The notes beneath the pieces were generated by a model. That model did not search any database, was not told the origin of the DNA, and was given only the letters and a program-made list of their open reading frames with translations. The position numbers and the translations under genes were made by a program. 64,000 nt of DNA from Chlamydoabsidia padenii (Eukaryota > Mucoromycota > Mucoromycetes > Mucorales > Cunninghamellaceae), in the NCBI GenBank assembly GCA_025330725.1, contig JAIWND010000009.1:248001-312000 (forward strand), written 5' to 3'. Below are positions 10,499-22,421 of this stretch, in pieces (within the stretch, counting starts at the first letter, position 1; each line of letters opens with the position of its first letter).

Positions 10499-12308
10499 AT
10501 GACTATACCACTTACCATCCCAGACAAACTTGGATTCCCTCACACCCCTCCTAATTCTAGCCCAACACCATCCTCTTTATCTTTACCATCTTCCTCTTCT
10601 TCCCCACCCTCATCTTCCTTCTTATTGGACCCTGTCTCACGAATCCATCAACTCAAGACTTCTTTTCAGAATCTCCCCTCTCAACAACAAGAATGGCTCC
10701 TGTCTGAAATTGTAAATCAATGCGATCATGGCCAGCTCACGTATATCCTTGGTATGGTGACTCCTCGTCTCAAGGTTGACTTTTTAAAACGCTTACCTAT
10801 TGAAATTGCTCTTCATGTGGTGTCCTTCATTCAAGATCCTCATACTCTTGGTACGATGGCTTGTGTATCCAAATACTGGTACCATTTACTCAAGGACGAA
10901 ACAACTTGGAAAAACATGTGTGAATTATATCAATACGAACCATACTACCACTATTACAACAACAATAACATGCTTTCTCGTATGATGGTAGAAACTCCTT
11001 CCTTCTCAAATGATGTTTCTAATAACAACAATACCTTGAATCATCGACAATCAATCTCACAACAGCATACAAATGATGTCGACACAATAACGGGGTTTTC
11101 TTATCGGGAGCTCTTTATTCGCAAATACAATATTATCTCAGCATGGAAACATGGCGGACAAATCAAGGTGGTCGATCAAGGATTGGAAGGATTGGTTACA
11201 TCTTTACAATGCGATGACAAGTATATTGTCGTGGGCTGTGAAAACTACCGAATCGAAGTATTTGATACGGCAACTGGAAACAAGGTACGCAGCTTGGTGG
11301 GTCATGAAGGTGGTGTCTGGGCCTTGGAATTCAAGGGAGATGACGTTCTCGAACAAGGTAAAGAACAACAACGAGTCCTGGTTTCTGCTGGATGTGATAG
11401 GTAATACAATAAGAATAAAGAAAGAAAAAAAAAAAAGAATTGATTCATCTCATTATTCTGCTTTTACTATAAATAGAGATGTCCGTGTCTGGAATTTGGA
11501 AACTGGCGAACTACTACATGTTTTGCGTGGACACATATCAACTGTACGCTGTCTAAAGATGAAGGACAAGAAGGTGGTGGTTACTGGCTCTCGTGATTAC
11601 ACTCTCCGGGTATGGGATATAGAAAAAGGTACTGCAAAACATGTGCTCTATGGGCATCAAAACAGTGTGCGGTGCCTGGATATCTCTGGTAATACCTGTG
11701 TCTCTGGCTCTTACGATAACACAGCTCGTGTATGGGATCTCACTACTGGTGAATGTCGCCATGTACTCATCGGTCATCAATCCAAAATCTACTCCATTGT
11801 CACGGATGGTATCAAGGTGGCGGCAGGATCCATGTCAACTCATATTATGTTGTGGTCGGTTGAAACGGGTGATTGCTTGGCGACGTTACAAGGGCATACT
11901 TCTTTGGTGGGGCAACTGGAATTGGCACCTGGGACGATTGATAAACTGACCGGGATAACGACAACGACGACTTTAATATCAGGTGGGGCGGACGGATGTA
12001 TTCGAGAATGGGATTGGGATGGGTCATTTGAATGTTTGGAACGTATCTCGGCACACGACAATTCTATTACTGGTCTTCAATGTAATGATCGCTGGATCCT
12101 CAGCTGTGGTAGTGATGGCCGTGTCAAGCTATTCGATCGCAAACAAAGTCGACTGATCCGCACTTTATCTCATCCTGCCAAGACTGTATGGAAGATACAG
12201 TTTAATGAATCCAAGGCTGTCTTACTCATGTCCCGTATCTTTACACCGAACATTGACAACGCTGCCAAGACTGTTTTGGAAATCCATAACTTTGATATAG
12301 CCTATTAA
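10499..12308 (+). CDS. F-box/WD40 repeat protein, Cdc4/Fbw7-like SCF substrate receptor
   Basis: Predicted substrate-binding subunit of an SCF ubiquitin ligase. Two exons, 10499-11400 and 11477-12308, encode 577 residues. A low-complexity Ser/Pro N-terminus (to ~45) is followed by an F-box near residues 97-145 (DFLKRLPIEIALHVVSFIQD, then ACVSKYWYHLLKDETTW). A linker with an Asn-rich patch leads into about seven WD40 blades from ~220 on, with VWNLETGELLHVLRGH, LRVWDIEKGTAKHVLYGH, ARVWDLTTGECRHVLIGH and the final KLFDRKQSRLIRTL. The HVLRGHISTVRCLK and GSRDYTLRVWDIEKG blocks resemble Cdc4/Sel-10, whose blades bind phosphodegrons through arginines. Met30/Scon2-type receptors are the main alternative. 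Confidence 0.9.
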
Positions 12309-12766
12309 TCCCTCTTTCTCCTTCTAGTTGTTGTTAGCTTTATCCTTCCTCTTTATCTTTTTACTCCCATTTTTTTTTTTTTTTTACCTATTACCATTAT
12401 CACAACTGCATTTATTCCTTCCACTATCATTCCCCTTTTTGTACATTCATAGAACTTTTACAAAGAAATAAATAAAAAAAAGTTTTAAATAAAGGGTCTG
12501 TCATAAAATAACTGACACTCTGTATATGTGATCCAACTTGATGCCTCACTCGTATGTGGTCTACATAGATTTTTAATGACATGAATCTGATGTGTCGGTA
12601 TGCATGAAAAATAATGCACGGCCGCTCCATTGTCCGCGAACCAAGGCTCACTCCTTCCGAGCGGGGGTTGAAAATACGGTATGAAAAAGTCGTTTTTCGA
12701 TTTTTTCATTAAATTACTTTTCTTTCGCTTCTCCATCACAAATTTTGCGTGGGGAGGATATCATGA
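12309..12766 (+). promoter_or_regulatory. intergenic region, promoter of ThrE-like gene
   Basis: Contains AATAAATAAA near 12467 as the likely poly(A) signal of the F-box gene. GCGGGGGTTGAAAATA at 12661-12676 is a forward copy of the recurrent element about 90 bp before the ATG at 12767. No gene is seen. Confidence 0.5.
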
Positions 12767-13197
12767 ATGGCAAATCAAGACGAAAATCAAGCATCTGACC
12801 ATACAGGACCTATTGAAATTCTCGTTGATTCAACTAGCAGCAATCATCACTTTGATCATTCACCTCCAACATCACATGTCAAGTTTAACGAAAAGTCCAT
12901 CCCAGAATGCACTCATCCTATTCCAGCACAGTTATCATCATTTTATTTACAAGACAATGGAACTATGAGTTCTACAATGGCACCATCATCTAATGCAAAC
13001 CTGGCATCACTAGCACCGGCAACTCGACCGGGTGACCCTTCCTCCTCCATCACACTTGAACAAAAAAGGGATTTGCTGATTACTCTTGGCCAATCATTAT
13101 TGAACTATGGATCCCCAAGTTATAGAGTGGTAAGACAATAACAAAAATACATACACATTTTAGCGATCTCAATTAACCCACAACCTCCCCTCCCTCT

Positions 13198-13237
<40 letters not shown>

Positions 13238-14836
13238 TTGTTGTTGTTGTTGTTGTTGTTGTTAAATCCATCAACATGATCTATTAGGAAAATGGATTGA
13301 AACTGACAGCGGCAAAACTAAATCTCAAGATAACATTCACTTTTACGCCGGAATCCCTAATGATGACAGCGATACGAAAACCTGCGACAGCGACAGCCAG
13401 CAAACACGACCCAAAAAGGAATCAACAACACCAGCACCGCCATAGCAAGTACAAGAAAAAAGTAAAAACTAGTCAGCAAATGGCACGCAGCAGCATTTAT
13501 CATCATACAAGTCCCCCTATGTCGAACATTAGTCTTGGTTCAACAAACCATGGATCTCATCACAACAAACACCACCAAGGTCACCATCATAACAAGAGAA
13601 AGACCGAAAAACAACAACCATGGATTATTCTTCTCAACATCAATATTACCATGGACAATGCAAAACTGGGTCAAATTACGAAATTAATGCACCGATTCTA
13701 CACAGATGATCCAACGCTTACATTTGATGATTGTCTTTACCAGCTTAAACACGACATTATTGCCGCCCCTGCAACATGTGGACCTTGGGCGAGGATCTTG
13801 GCCTCGACAATGGCCGCTTTTGCAGCTTCTATCATTATGTTTGAAGGATCATGGATTGACTCTGGTTTTTCTGCTTTGTTTGGACTGGTTATCGGCGGAC
13901 TCAAGGAACTTGCGAATTGGATGCCGGTCTATGCCCGTGTGTTTGAAGTCAGTGCTTGTACTTTGGCTTCTTTGGCGGTTAGATCCCTGCATAACTATTG
14001 TTGTTTTAATGCCACTATTATATCCTCTATTATTATCTTGTTACCTGGTTATGCAATGACAATGGCGGTGGTAAGTACTCTCTGTCTCTTTATACATCTG
14101 CCTACCTACTCATCTCTCTCTTCCCTCTCTCCCCCCTTTTTTTTGTTCCATAGATGGAAATCACTTCGAAACATATGGTGGCAGGTGCCGTCCGACTGAT
14201 ACATGTGGTGTTCTACTCATTCTTATTGGCATATGGGTTAGAATTGGGTAGTTATCTCTATGATGCTTTCTATCCAAACACATCCACGGATGGCTACTGT
14301 CCTGTTAACAATGCCCCATATTCTCCCGTGGTACCTCCGGAATGGGCGATTATTCCTTTATTTCCTGTCATGACGTGTGGACTCAGTATGACGTTTGGAT
14401 CGGCTCCTCGACAATGGCCTTCCGAAATCATCGCTGCCGCCCTGGGGTTTGGTGCCACCTATTTCTTACGCCGATTCATTCCCGATCCTCCGATATTGAA
14501 TGCCATCTCTTCGTTTTTGGTGGGGCTGTATGGACATGTCGCTTTAAAATTGACTGGTCAACCTCCGATCTCGCCTATCTCTGTGGGAGTGTCGATGCTG
14601 GTGCCTGGAAGTATCGGTAAGTATAACTGGGGGGGGGTAAATGATTAATCACACACACTTTCTTTTTTTTAGGGGTTCGTGGGGCATTTGGTATGTTGCA
14701 TCAGAGCGAAGAGGGTAAATCTAACTTTGCACTTCAAATGTTAAACATTGCTATCGGGTTGTCGGTTGGTCTCTTTGCATCAGGGATGGTGATCTACCCT
14801 GCCGGAAAACGAAGATCTCTCTATATATCTCTATAG
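12767..14836 (+). CDS. ThrE/Prm10-type membrane transporter (DUF1212 family)
   Basis: Multi-pass membrane protein related to bacterial threonine/serine exporter ThrE and yeast Prm10. Four exons join in frame: 12767-13129, 13288-14070, 14154-14616 and 14673-14836 (590 residues). The ThrE domain starts near residue 105 (LITLGQSLLNYGSPSYRV, then ENGLKLTAAKLNLKITF). It is interrupted by a ~75-residue basic, His/Gln-rich insertion before PWIILLNINITMDNAKLG. About ten hydrophobic segments follow, including AALGFGATYFL, ISPISVGVSMLVPGSIGVRG and MLNIAIGLSVGLFASGMVIY. The conserved PGSIGVRGAF stretch is typical of the C-terminal ThrE_2 half. Intron 1 holds a 37-base T run plus (TTG)n. The transported substrate in fungi is not known to me. 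Confidence 0.88.
13200..13261. repeat. poly(T) plus (TTG)n tract in an intron
   Basis: About 37 T residues (13200-13236) run directly into eight or so GTT/TTG triplets inside intron 1 of the ThrE-like gene. Confidence 0.85.
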
Positions 14837-15546
14837 TGAACTTGGTGTACTTGCATTAACGTGTCTTTATATACTATCTATTTGATATATTTACCTTGTA
14901 TGTAATGCCTGGATCATTTTTGTTTTAAATAGTATATAATACTGCATAGTTTATATTCTGTAGCACAAAAGCTATAATAAAAACACATCCTTTTACCAGT
15001 AAAACAACAATTATGATCTACATATACTGTGTATGTTGATGTTAATATATAGGCACCAAAAGTGTTAACAACTGGGTCTATATGGCCATTGGATTATTGT
15101 TATTATCTCGAAGAAAAAAAAAACGGGGTTTGAATATTACGATGTGCATCAATGTGCATGAATCGGGATTGGAATATTTAGATGCAAGAAGGATGCCCAG
15201 TATTGGCCAATCTTCGTTATAACAACTACACATAGACTTGAATGTTTTTAGAACACATCAAGTTCAGAATCATGACATTATTTTTCTATTTAGCACTAGG
15301 TTAATGCCGTCAATCCATGCAAGACTGGCAAAAAAAAAAAAGGTCAATGACTCTGGATTTCTGGGTTTGAAATGTAAATCTACTGAATCATAAACTAAAA
15401 AGTCAGCGATCAAAAAAGTCAAATCAACCATTCGTTGATAAAATACATATAGAGACTACTGATTCCATTTATTAGTTGTTTTATTCATAAAAAAAAGACA
15501 ACTATATAAGATCTATTTTAAAAATGACAGGGTATAAGTGTTTGGA
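14837..15546. other. convergent intergenic region with two copies of the recurrent element
   Basis: Between the ThrE-like gene (+) and the unnamed helical protein gene (-). No coding gene is supported. ACGGGGTTTGAATATTAC at 15123-15140 and ATCGGGATTGGAATATT at 15162-15178 are two direct copies of the element otherwise seen before start codons, about 40 bp apart. Here they do not face any recognised gene start. Confidence 0.45.
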
Positions 15547-18500
15547 TCAATTAAAAGAGTGATAAGAGTATAAAATGGGTGGTGTAGAAGAGGGTGGATG
15601 ATTAACTAGTGTAAGTAGCACAGCCTGATCCTCCGTAGATGACAATTCTTTGTAGCACCCCTTGACCAGTTCTATTTCACAAACATTTAAAAGAGGTCGT
15701 AGATGCACCCGTATACGCTTGTCCCTTTTGTTCTTCTTCCACCTATTGATGACTGACTTGGTTTGTTTGGCGTGTTGCATAAACATGTCCCGTTCTTGTC
15801 GATCCTCCAGCCCTTCCACCATCTGTAGCAGCAAGACCCGAATGACATCGTATGACCTCTGAGAGACAAGTGACTTGGATACCGAGCAGATATAATGGAT
15901 CATCAATAGACATAAGGCACGCCCTGATTGCCTATTTTCATCTACCCAGGGATAGTAACAGTCCACCACCTCGACCTTGTTGGATAGATCCACTATTTCA
16001 GATGTGTCGGTTGATTGGTCTTCCATTCTGTTTTTCGGGCGATCTGCCATGATTGATATGTGTCGACGTGCCAATGATTGAATTGCATTTGTAGTGTTTT
16101 CTTTTCCAAGTGCTTGCCAGTTCGCCATATTCTACATATCATACACATCCAAATAAAAATAAAAAAAATGTTATCAACTATGTGTACCTTTCATCACCAT
16201 GGATGCCTCTTTTTCTTATGTCTGTAGTTACCTGAATTGTGTCGACAATGCTCAACACATAATGGAGATCAGCGCTGGCAGTATTATCAGAAGAGAACTT
16301 GACTTTTTCAGGAAGATCCAAAAGCAAGAGTGCATGGAGAGCTTTAAAAAAGACACGACAATCTATTCCGATAAGAGGTTTGAGTGAGATTAGTACAGTG
16401 ATCATCTTGGTCGGTTTGTTTTATCAATACTTACGTTCATCTGTGAGTAGCTTCACAAGCGTCATCACATTATGGTTTCCATACTGATACTGAAGCATCA
16501 TAGCATTGTTCACATGTATATTATAGTCATAAACAAGATCCATAAAGTCGTCCAACAAAAGTTTGAATTCGTAATGGACAGCTACAAAGAATACAGGGTG
16601 GAGATTTCGGACCAATAGATTATAGAGGCTTGTAGAGTCGAGAGGATGATCCTCAATAAATTTTATTTTCATTTCCTTGGCATTGATTTCCTATTGCATC
16701 AAGTAAAGAAAATAGTATTATTAGTATTGCAAATATATATTGTCGAACACATCTTATCGATGATACATACCTCGAATAACTTGACTGCGAATGGTAGAGA
16801 TGAGCGACACAAATTAAGAATCATTTCCCAATCATTAGATCCCCGTAAATAGTAATGCCAACTTTCTGAAGAAGACAGTTTGATTCCAATCACGTAGTTG
16901 CCGTCGTCGTCGTCATCATCATCACCATCATCATCACCCTCATCATCAGAAAGAATGGGCCCCCACGTTATATCATCAAGAGTGATGGGTATGATTTCCC
17001 ACCAGAATGATTTCGTCTGCCAATCTAAAAAGAGAGAACATAAAAAGTTAGTAAATCCATACAGTGTGTTCAGTTAAAAGTAATAAACTTACCACAAAAG
17101 TCATAGATGGCATGACAGCGGGACATCTTCATCGTCACAGTAGCCTTCTTTTCAGGGACATTTTCATAAAGTGTGGAGACATGCTTTACCGCCATTATCA
17201 ATTTTCGACCGAGTTCAATGGCAATGGACAACCCAGATATATTCGCAACACCATAGTCATGTGTACGAAGGATCATTTCACCTTCATAATCACGGTACCT
17301 TTCCTCCATCATTGTCGCAATCATTTCCATCAGTATATCAAAGTCCATGTCGAGGAGGATCGGAATATGGGAGACATGTTGTTGTAATTGATGTTGCCAT
17401 TTGGTAGCCATCATCGAGGTATCTTCCGTCAGTGTATTGATAAGTCCAAGTATATTGTTGATCAATGGTCGATCATCCTTGTGTTCATCTATAATCGGCA
17501 GGAGACAACGATTGAATAGTTCTTCTGGTTGAAGTATCACCTGAACGTGCTTGGTGTTTGCTGCAAAGGTGGCATAGGAATCGAGCAAGATGGACGTATT
17601 CGGATCTCTTGCCTGTATTGGTAAATAACAACATGAGTGTTAGTAATTAGGCCGGTAAAAAGAGTGTTGATTTGGTTTCTTACGTCCTTCCAGCATTCGA
17701 GAAGCATTAACGCCAACATTTCCGGTGATTTGTCTTGTCGGTTCATGGCAAGTAACGATTGTTCGATTACATGTCCAAGCAATGTTTTGTCACCAGGATA
17801 TCGCTGAAGCATACACAGATCACCTAATTGACGAAGAATGGATACCACCAGGTCATGTTGTCCCTTGTTTTCTAAACCTTGATTTACCAGTGTCGATATA
17901 GTCACATAAGGAGATAGTGCAGCAAGCTAAGATAGGTAGAAAAAGGATATTAGATTAGTTAGTTTGCACTTTTTCTTCTTCTTTTAATAATAATACCTTT
18001 GCCAATTGGTTGATGATGCGGGGTTCTACTTGATGGTCTTTATCAGCCGCCATGGTCGACCGATCGTCATCGTTTCGAGTTTGTACAAATTGATTACAGC
18101 ACTTCTTCAGGGTAGCCATATCATCAAATAAATCCAGTTTTCCGGCTTGATCAGTTGGGAAGGATCTATTATCAAATATAGTTAGTTGAATGATTAAAGA
18201 CTATATATGCGAGTCTGACAGTTCTTACCTTTTTGAGTATGTTTCGTAAACCAGTTGTAAAAGATCACCTGTTTCCATTTGTTCAATTACGAGATGTACT
18301 AGTTGTGACAAAGCCATCTGACAAACAAACAAATCAAATGATTTAGTATGCAACAACAAGCAAAATCACAACTTCCTTACCTTTTGATGATGAGTGACAA
18401 GTTCAGCCTTACCATCTTTAGACTTGATATTGATGATGTTGATGGTAAACTGGTAAGCATATGTCCAGGACCCCGTCAGTACGATAAGTTGAGCAAATGC

Positions 18501-20210
18501 AGCCATACATTCTTTGGTTTCCAATATCCTATTGAAAGGCAAGTTAATATTAAAGACACATACTATAGCTTTACTTTGTGACCTACCTGACCCAGAGATC
18601 CAAGAATTGTGTCATTGCTTTGATGATTGATTTCCATGATCCATGCCGTTTTGTCAGTGATTTCAAACATTTTTCCATTACCCTAAATAGAGAAAGTCCA
18701 ATATCGATCTTCTTTTCTAGAGTCATTGATGATAAGTGGCTATTGATACATTGACACGCTGATGTCCACTTTTCCATAAATGATTGTTCTGATCCGCCGT
18801 GGAGTTGATTACTTGTGATGTTGATATCCTGGCTGGGCACCGCGTTCTTCCATATAGACTCACAGATCAGTTCAAAGGCATACACATGTCGTCCATAAGG
18901 AGTTTCGGTTGTTGATAAGCCTGAATTCCATTTGTCTGACATGCTTCGGTCAGTTGCATTGTCCCTATTAAAAGGAAACGCATAATAGTTAGTTTTTGAT
19001 GGTAATCCATGACTGAGTGTCTTTCTATCCAAATAAGGCTTACCTGAGCAAACGATGTGATACATTTATCACAACATTTTGTTTTGTTGCCAATTTATCC
19101 AAAGGTATCAAGAGTTTGTGCATGTCAAAATCGGAATGTGTGTCTTGATGTTTTCCATGAGCAACACCTATCAGTTTGTTCCATGTCCGGGGCATGGTCT
19201 TGGTGATAATATCGTATGCGGTGTTGTATAGTGTAATCAAGAGGTGAGTGTTGCCCCGACAGTGTTGCGATGATCGTTGATGATTGGATGTATAAAAGTC
19301 CTGGATGGTTGTTAATAGTTGTTGCACCAACAATGTATCTATATCTTTAATAAGAAATGATCATTAGATGACTTTTTGTTGTTGTTACTGTTATTTCTTC
19401 TTGTCTTTACCTGACTTATGGATGTTCAGAGTATCACACATATAATCCATAGCGGTTCCGTACAATTCTTGTGATTCGATACCATTACAGATACGTAAAT
19501 AGGTAGGTAGATAATCATATAATCGAGAGGTGTCAACATGAAGCAAGAGTTCCTTGAATGCTACTGCCGCCGTCTTTTATTTTTAAAAAACAACAACAAC
19601 AAAAAACAAAAAGAGTTTGAATAATGATATAACATTATAAAAAAAGATACTTTACCTTTGGATCCAGTGAGTACATTGAGAGTTTAAAGTAGTTCGTCAT
19701 ACCAAGAGTTTCGACTATTTGATAATATTCGCTTGCTAGAATACCACGAGTATACCGAGAGACAGAGAAGGAAGTGAGAGCATCTACAAGAATAAAGATT
19801 TAGTTTTTTGGTTTTCCAAAGATAGTGTGATATTTACCTTCTTTTCTAATCCAAGCGTTAAATAAAACGCGGTGACATACGTTAGTAGCGTCTTGCTGGG
19901 CACTAATGTTGTTTGAAGATAGATTGGATGCAGCTTGTTGTTCAGATCCAATACTTTCCAGCGTTGCTTTCAAAGAATGAAGGATAATGTCAACAGAAGA
20001 TCTATATAGAAAGGTAGTTAAAATATCAATGGTTATATAAGAAAGGTGAGCACACTTTACCTGTTTTCCAAGTAATCTTGATCAGATTCGCTTCTTGTTA
20101 GCCTTTCAAGAGATCCATCAATGTCAGCCTATTGTAAAAGAAGGAAGAGTGAGTATCTGATTATTCATAACCTAAAAAGATAATGAATTTACCTGAAACA
20201 GATATTCCAT
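15547..20210 (-). CDS. large helical protein of unknown function (16 exons)
   Basis: I do not recognise this gene with confidence. Sixteen exons join in frame on the minus strand with GTAAGT/GTAAAT-type donors: 20210-20193, 20128-20061, 20001-19838, 19783-19656, 19573-19411, 19344-19044, 18964-18587, 18528-18381, 18317-18229, 18165-17997, 17926-17684, 17612-17093, 17024-16771, 16690-16435, 16362-16232 and 16131-15547. The product is 1,204 residues. It begins MEYLFQADIDGSLERL; a TGA stop lies directly before this ATG in frame. The sequence is rich in Leu, Ile and amphipathic helices throughout, like a HEAT/ARM-type solenoid, with no predicted membrane span. One acidic Asp run sits near residue 800 (16907-16950 on the plus strand). 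The C-terminus is basic (NRWKKNKRDKRIRVHLRP). It is compatible with a scaffold such as a DUF4487/FIRRM-like protein or a karyopherin-like protein, but I cannot show either. Confidence 0.75.
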
Positions 20211-20556
20211 AAATCAAAGCAAGGATTAATGAATTGTGTTGTTGGAGTGAAAAAGAAACGGGCACAAGGGAAATCCTGAAACAGACTTTTTGTATAATTT
20301 CAAATCCCGCCTTTTTTTTGGGGGGGGGGTTGACCTCAAAGACTTTGTTAACCTTTAAGAATGAAAGCATAAGGGATACATTGATGGTCAATTTACAATG
20401 TCATTCTTGTGCTTTTGATACACAAATCCACATCCTTGGCTTTTATGCATGAGAACCTTCAACAGGTGCTCATCCGTCGGGATTTAAAATAATGCATATA
20501 AATTGAGAACCTCCCTTCAAAAGTATTTCTATCCTTCTCTTTTCTTTTCTTTTTTC

Positions 20557-20587
<31 letters not shown>

Positions 20588-20999
20588 CAACAACAACAAC
20601 AACAAACAACTTGTTAATTTTGTATGGTACTACACTTTTACATATGAAAAAGAAACCAATGTAAGTGGATAAAAAAAAGGATCAAGGTGATCAATGGAAC
20701 CCTGTACTCATATTGTTGTTCCAGCCTCTAGATAAAGTGTCACTCCCACGCTCTTTTTGTAAATTAACAAGATATTAATCTTTAATCGTATGCATCAATC
20801 ATTCTCCAAGGTAAATAACACAAATACATATATATATATATCAGATGGTAGACTTAACTAACCGTTATGGGCCTACATTTAGTTATCACCACTAAATATA
20901 GTATCACTTGTAACGTTTACTATATTTGACAAGCTGGTCTCCTTTTACTGTTTCGGACTGCAAATACCAAGAACAACATTCGACAATGACACACCACCT
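20211..20999. promoter_or_regulatory. divergent promoter with two opposed copies of the recurrent element
   Basis: Separates the helical-protein gene (-) from the Ser/Thr-rich membrane protein gene (+). AATTTCAAATCCCGCC at 20296-20311 lies ~90 bp from the minus-strand start. GTCGGGATTTAAAAT at 20476-20490 lies in the opposite orientation. A T-run/A-run junction (20550-20587) and (CAA)n follow. An upstream coding exon for the plus gene is possible near 20795-20813 (see that gene). Confidence 0.5.
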
Positions 21000-21713
21000 A
21001 TGAAGGATAATCAGCAACAAAAGTTATACGTAGTGACTTTGACGTCGAACTATGTTGTGACGATGACATCGACTTCTTACTCTTATTCATCATTGACAAC
21101 AACCCTTACTGGATTACCTTCTTCATCAACTATTGGACCTGATAACACAGCTTTGATACCCTCTTCATCATCATCATCGCATCCAACCTCTTCTTCGACA
21201 GACACATCTATTCTGATTGGCTCACTGGTGGGTGGAATATCTGGCATTCTTTTGATCGGTATGTATAAATAAATAAAAAAGGGGGGAAGGAAACAAGAAG
21301 CTATGAATTGACAACAAAATTTGGTAGGGATTTGTATATTTCTCTTTATTAGGAGAAAGGACAGGACGAACCATCTTCCTCCATCATCATCCTCGTTTTA
21401 CATTGATCCTCAAGACGATGGTGGTGCGGGTGGAATCAAGCGAACGCACTATGGCCGAGCCTTTGTCCCTCCTCTCACCGACGCTTATCATCCCGATCTA
21501 TCGTTGTCATCACCTACCGTATCAACTGATACAGCGCATCAACACCATCACGGCTATCCATACAGTCATTCCGACGGTTTGATTCATTCTTATTATCAAC
21601 AGAATGATGTTGTCAATGATAACATTACTCAAGATACCAACACAAGACATGTGCCGGATGAAGTTGACCAGCAACTCGGGGCTCAGCGACACGTCCCTCA
21701 TTTGGTAGATTGA
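21000..21713 (+). CDS. Ser/Thr-rich single-pass membrane protein (Mid2-like layout)
   Basis: Unknown protein with the layout of fungal cell-surface mucin-like sensors. Exons 21000-21258 and 21328-21713 give 214 residues. The first ~70 residues are Ser/Thr-rich (likely O-mannosylated if extracellular). One transmembrane segment follows at about 72-96 (TSILIGSLVGGISGILLIG, continuing ICIFLFI across the splice), then RRKDR and a ~120-residue cytoplasmic tail with many His and Pro. No signal peptide is seen from this ATG. The frame stays open upstream to an AG at 20882; joined to ATGCATCAATCATTCTCCAAG (20794-20814, then GTAAAT) it would add ~46 residues with a hydrophobic stretch, so the true start may lie there. 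Function as a wall sensor is only a suggestion from layout. Confidence 0.6.
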
Positions 21714-22421
21714 TCAGCCCTCTACCCTCTTTTAGGTGTATTTTTATCCTTCTTCCCCTTTGTTTGTTTATATACTTCCCCCCCCTCCAACTCTTTCTTG
21801 TAGCACTAGAATCACATTTAACAAATCATATTATTCAAATAAAGTCTCTTTATATCATTTTTTATAATTATAGTGTGTTGTTGTTTTATCTTTGTCATAT
21901 AACTCAAGTTATACATATTGTGTCAAGATTAGGTTGCATCTAAAGCCGTATGCTGTAGTAAGATGGAGTAGGCGATGACTTTTATGCTCAGATTTGGATT
22001 TTACCCTTTGAGAATGTAATGCTCTCTAGCCTTTTTATCATTATAATTCAGGTACGAATAATCGTTTATGATCAATTATACTTCTCGACTCGCGATGCCA
22101 TCATGCAAAAGAACAAAAAAGGAAGCCCTGATGATTTCAAACCCCGGTTGTGCTGCACACTTGTTCGGATAACTTTCACCCCCCTTTCATGGGTTAATAA
22201 ATTCATCCTTCAGATCATAAAACTATTCAAGGAATGGTGTTATCACGTATCATGAACAATGATTATCCTTCAAAGTACCTTGAATTAGCAATGGCAAGAC
22301 CATGCTCAAATGGCAGTGTGTTTTAAAACGCCGCCTTTCAAAGCGGGGTAGGAACTCTTTTTTAAAAAATTCCAGATGGGTATTCCGTCTCTTCTTTCCC
22401 CTCTTTTATCATCCACTGACA
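21714..22421 (+). promoter_or_regulatory. intergenic region, promoter of HAD phosphatase gene
   Basis: No supported gene. ATTTCAAACCCCGG at 22134-22147 and TTTTAAAACGCCGCC at 22321-22335 are two reverse-orientation variants of the recurrent element, 275 and ~90 bp before the ATG at 22422. AT-rich 3' UTR sequence of the upstream gene occupies the left third. Confidence 0.45.
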
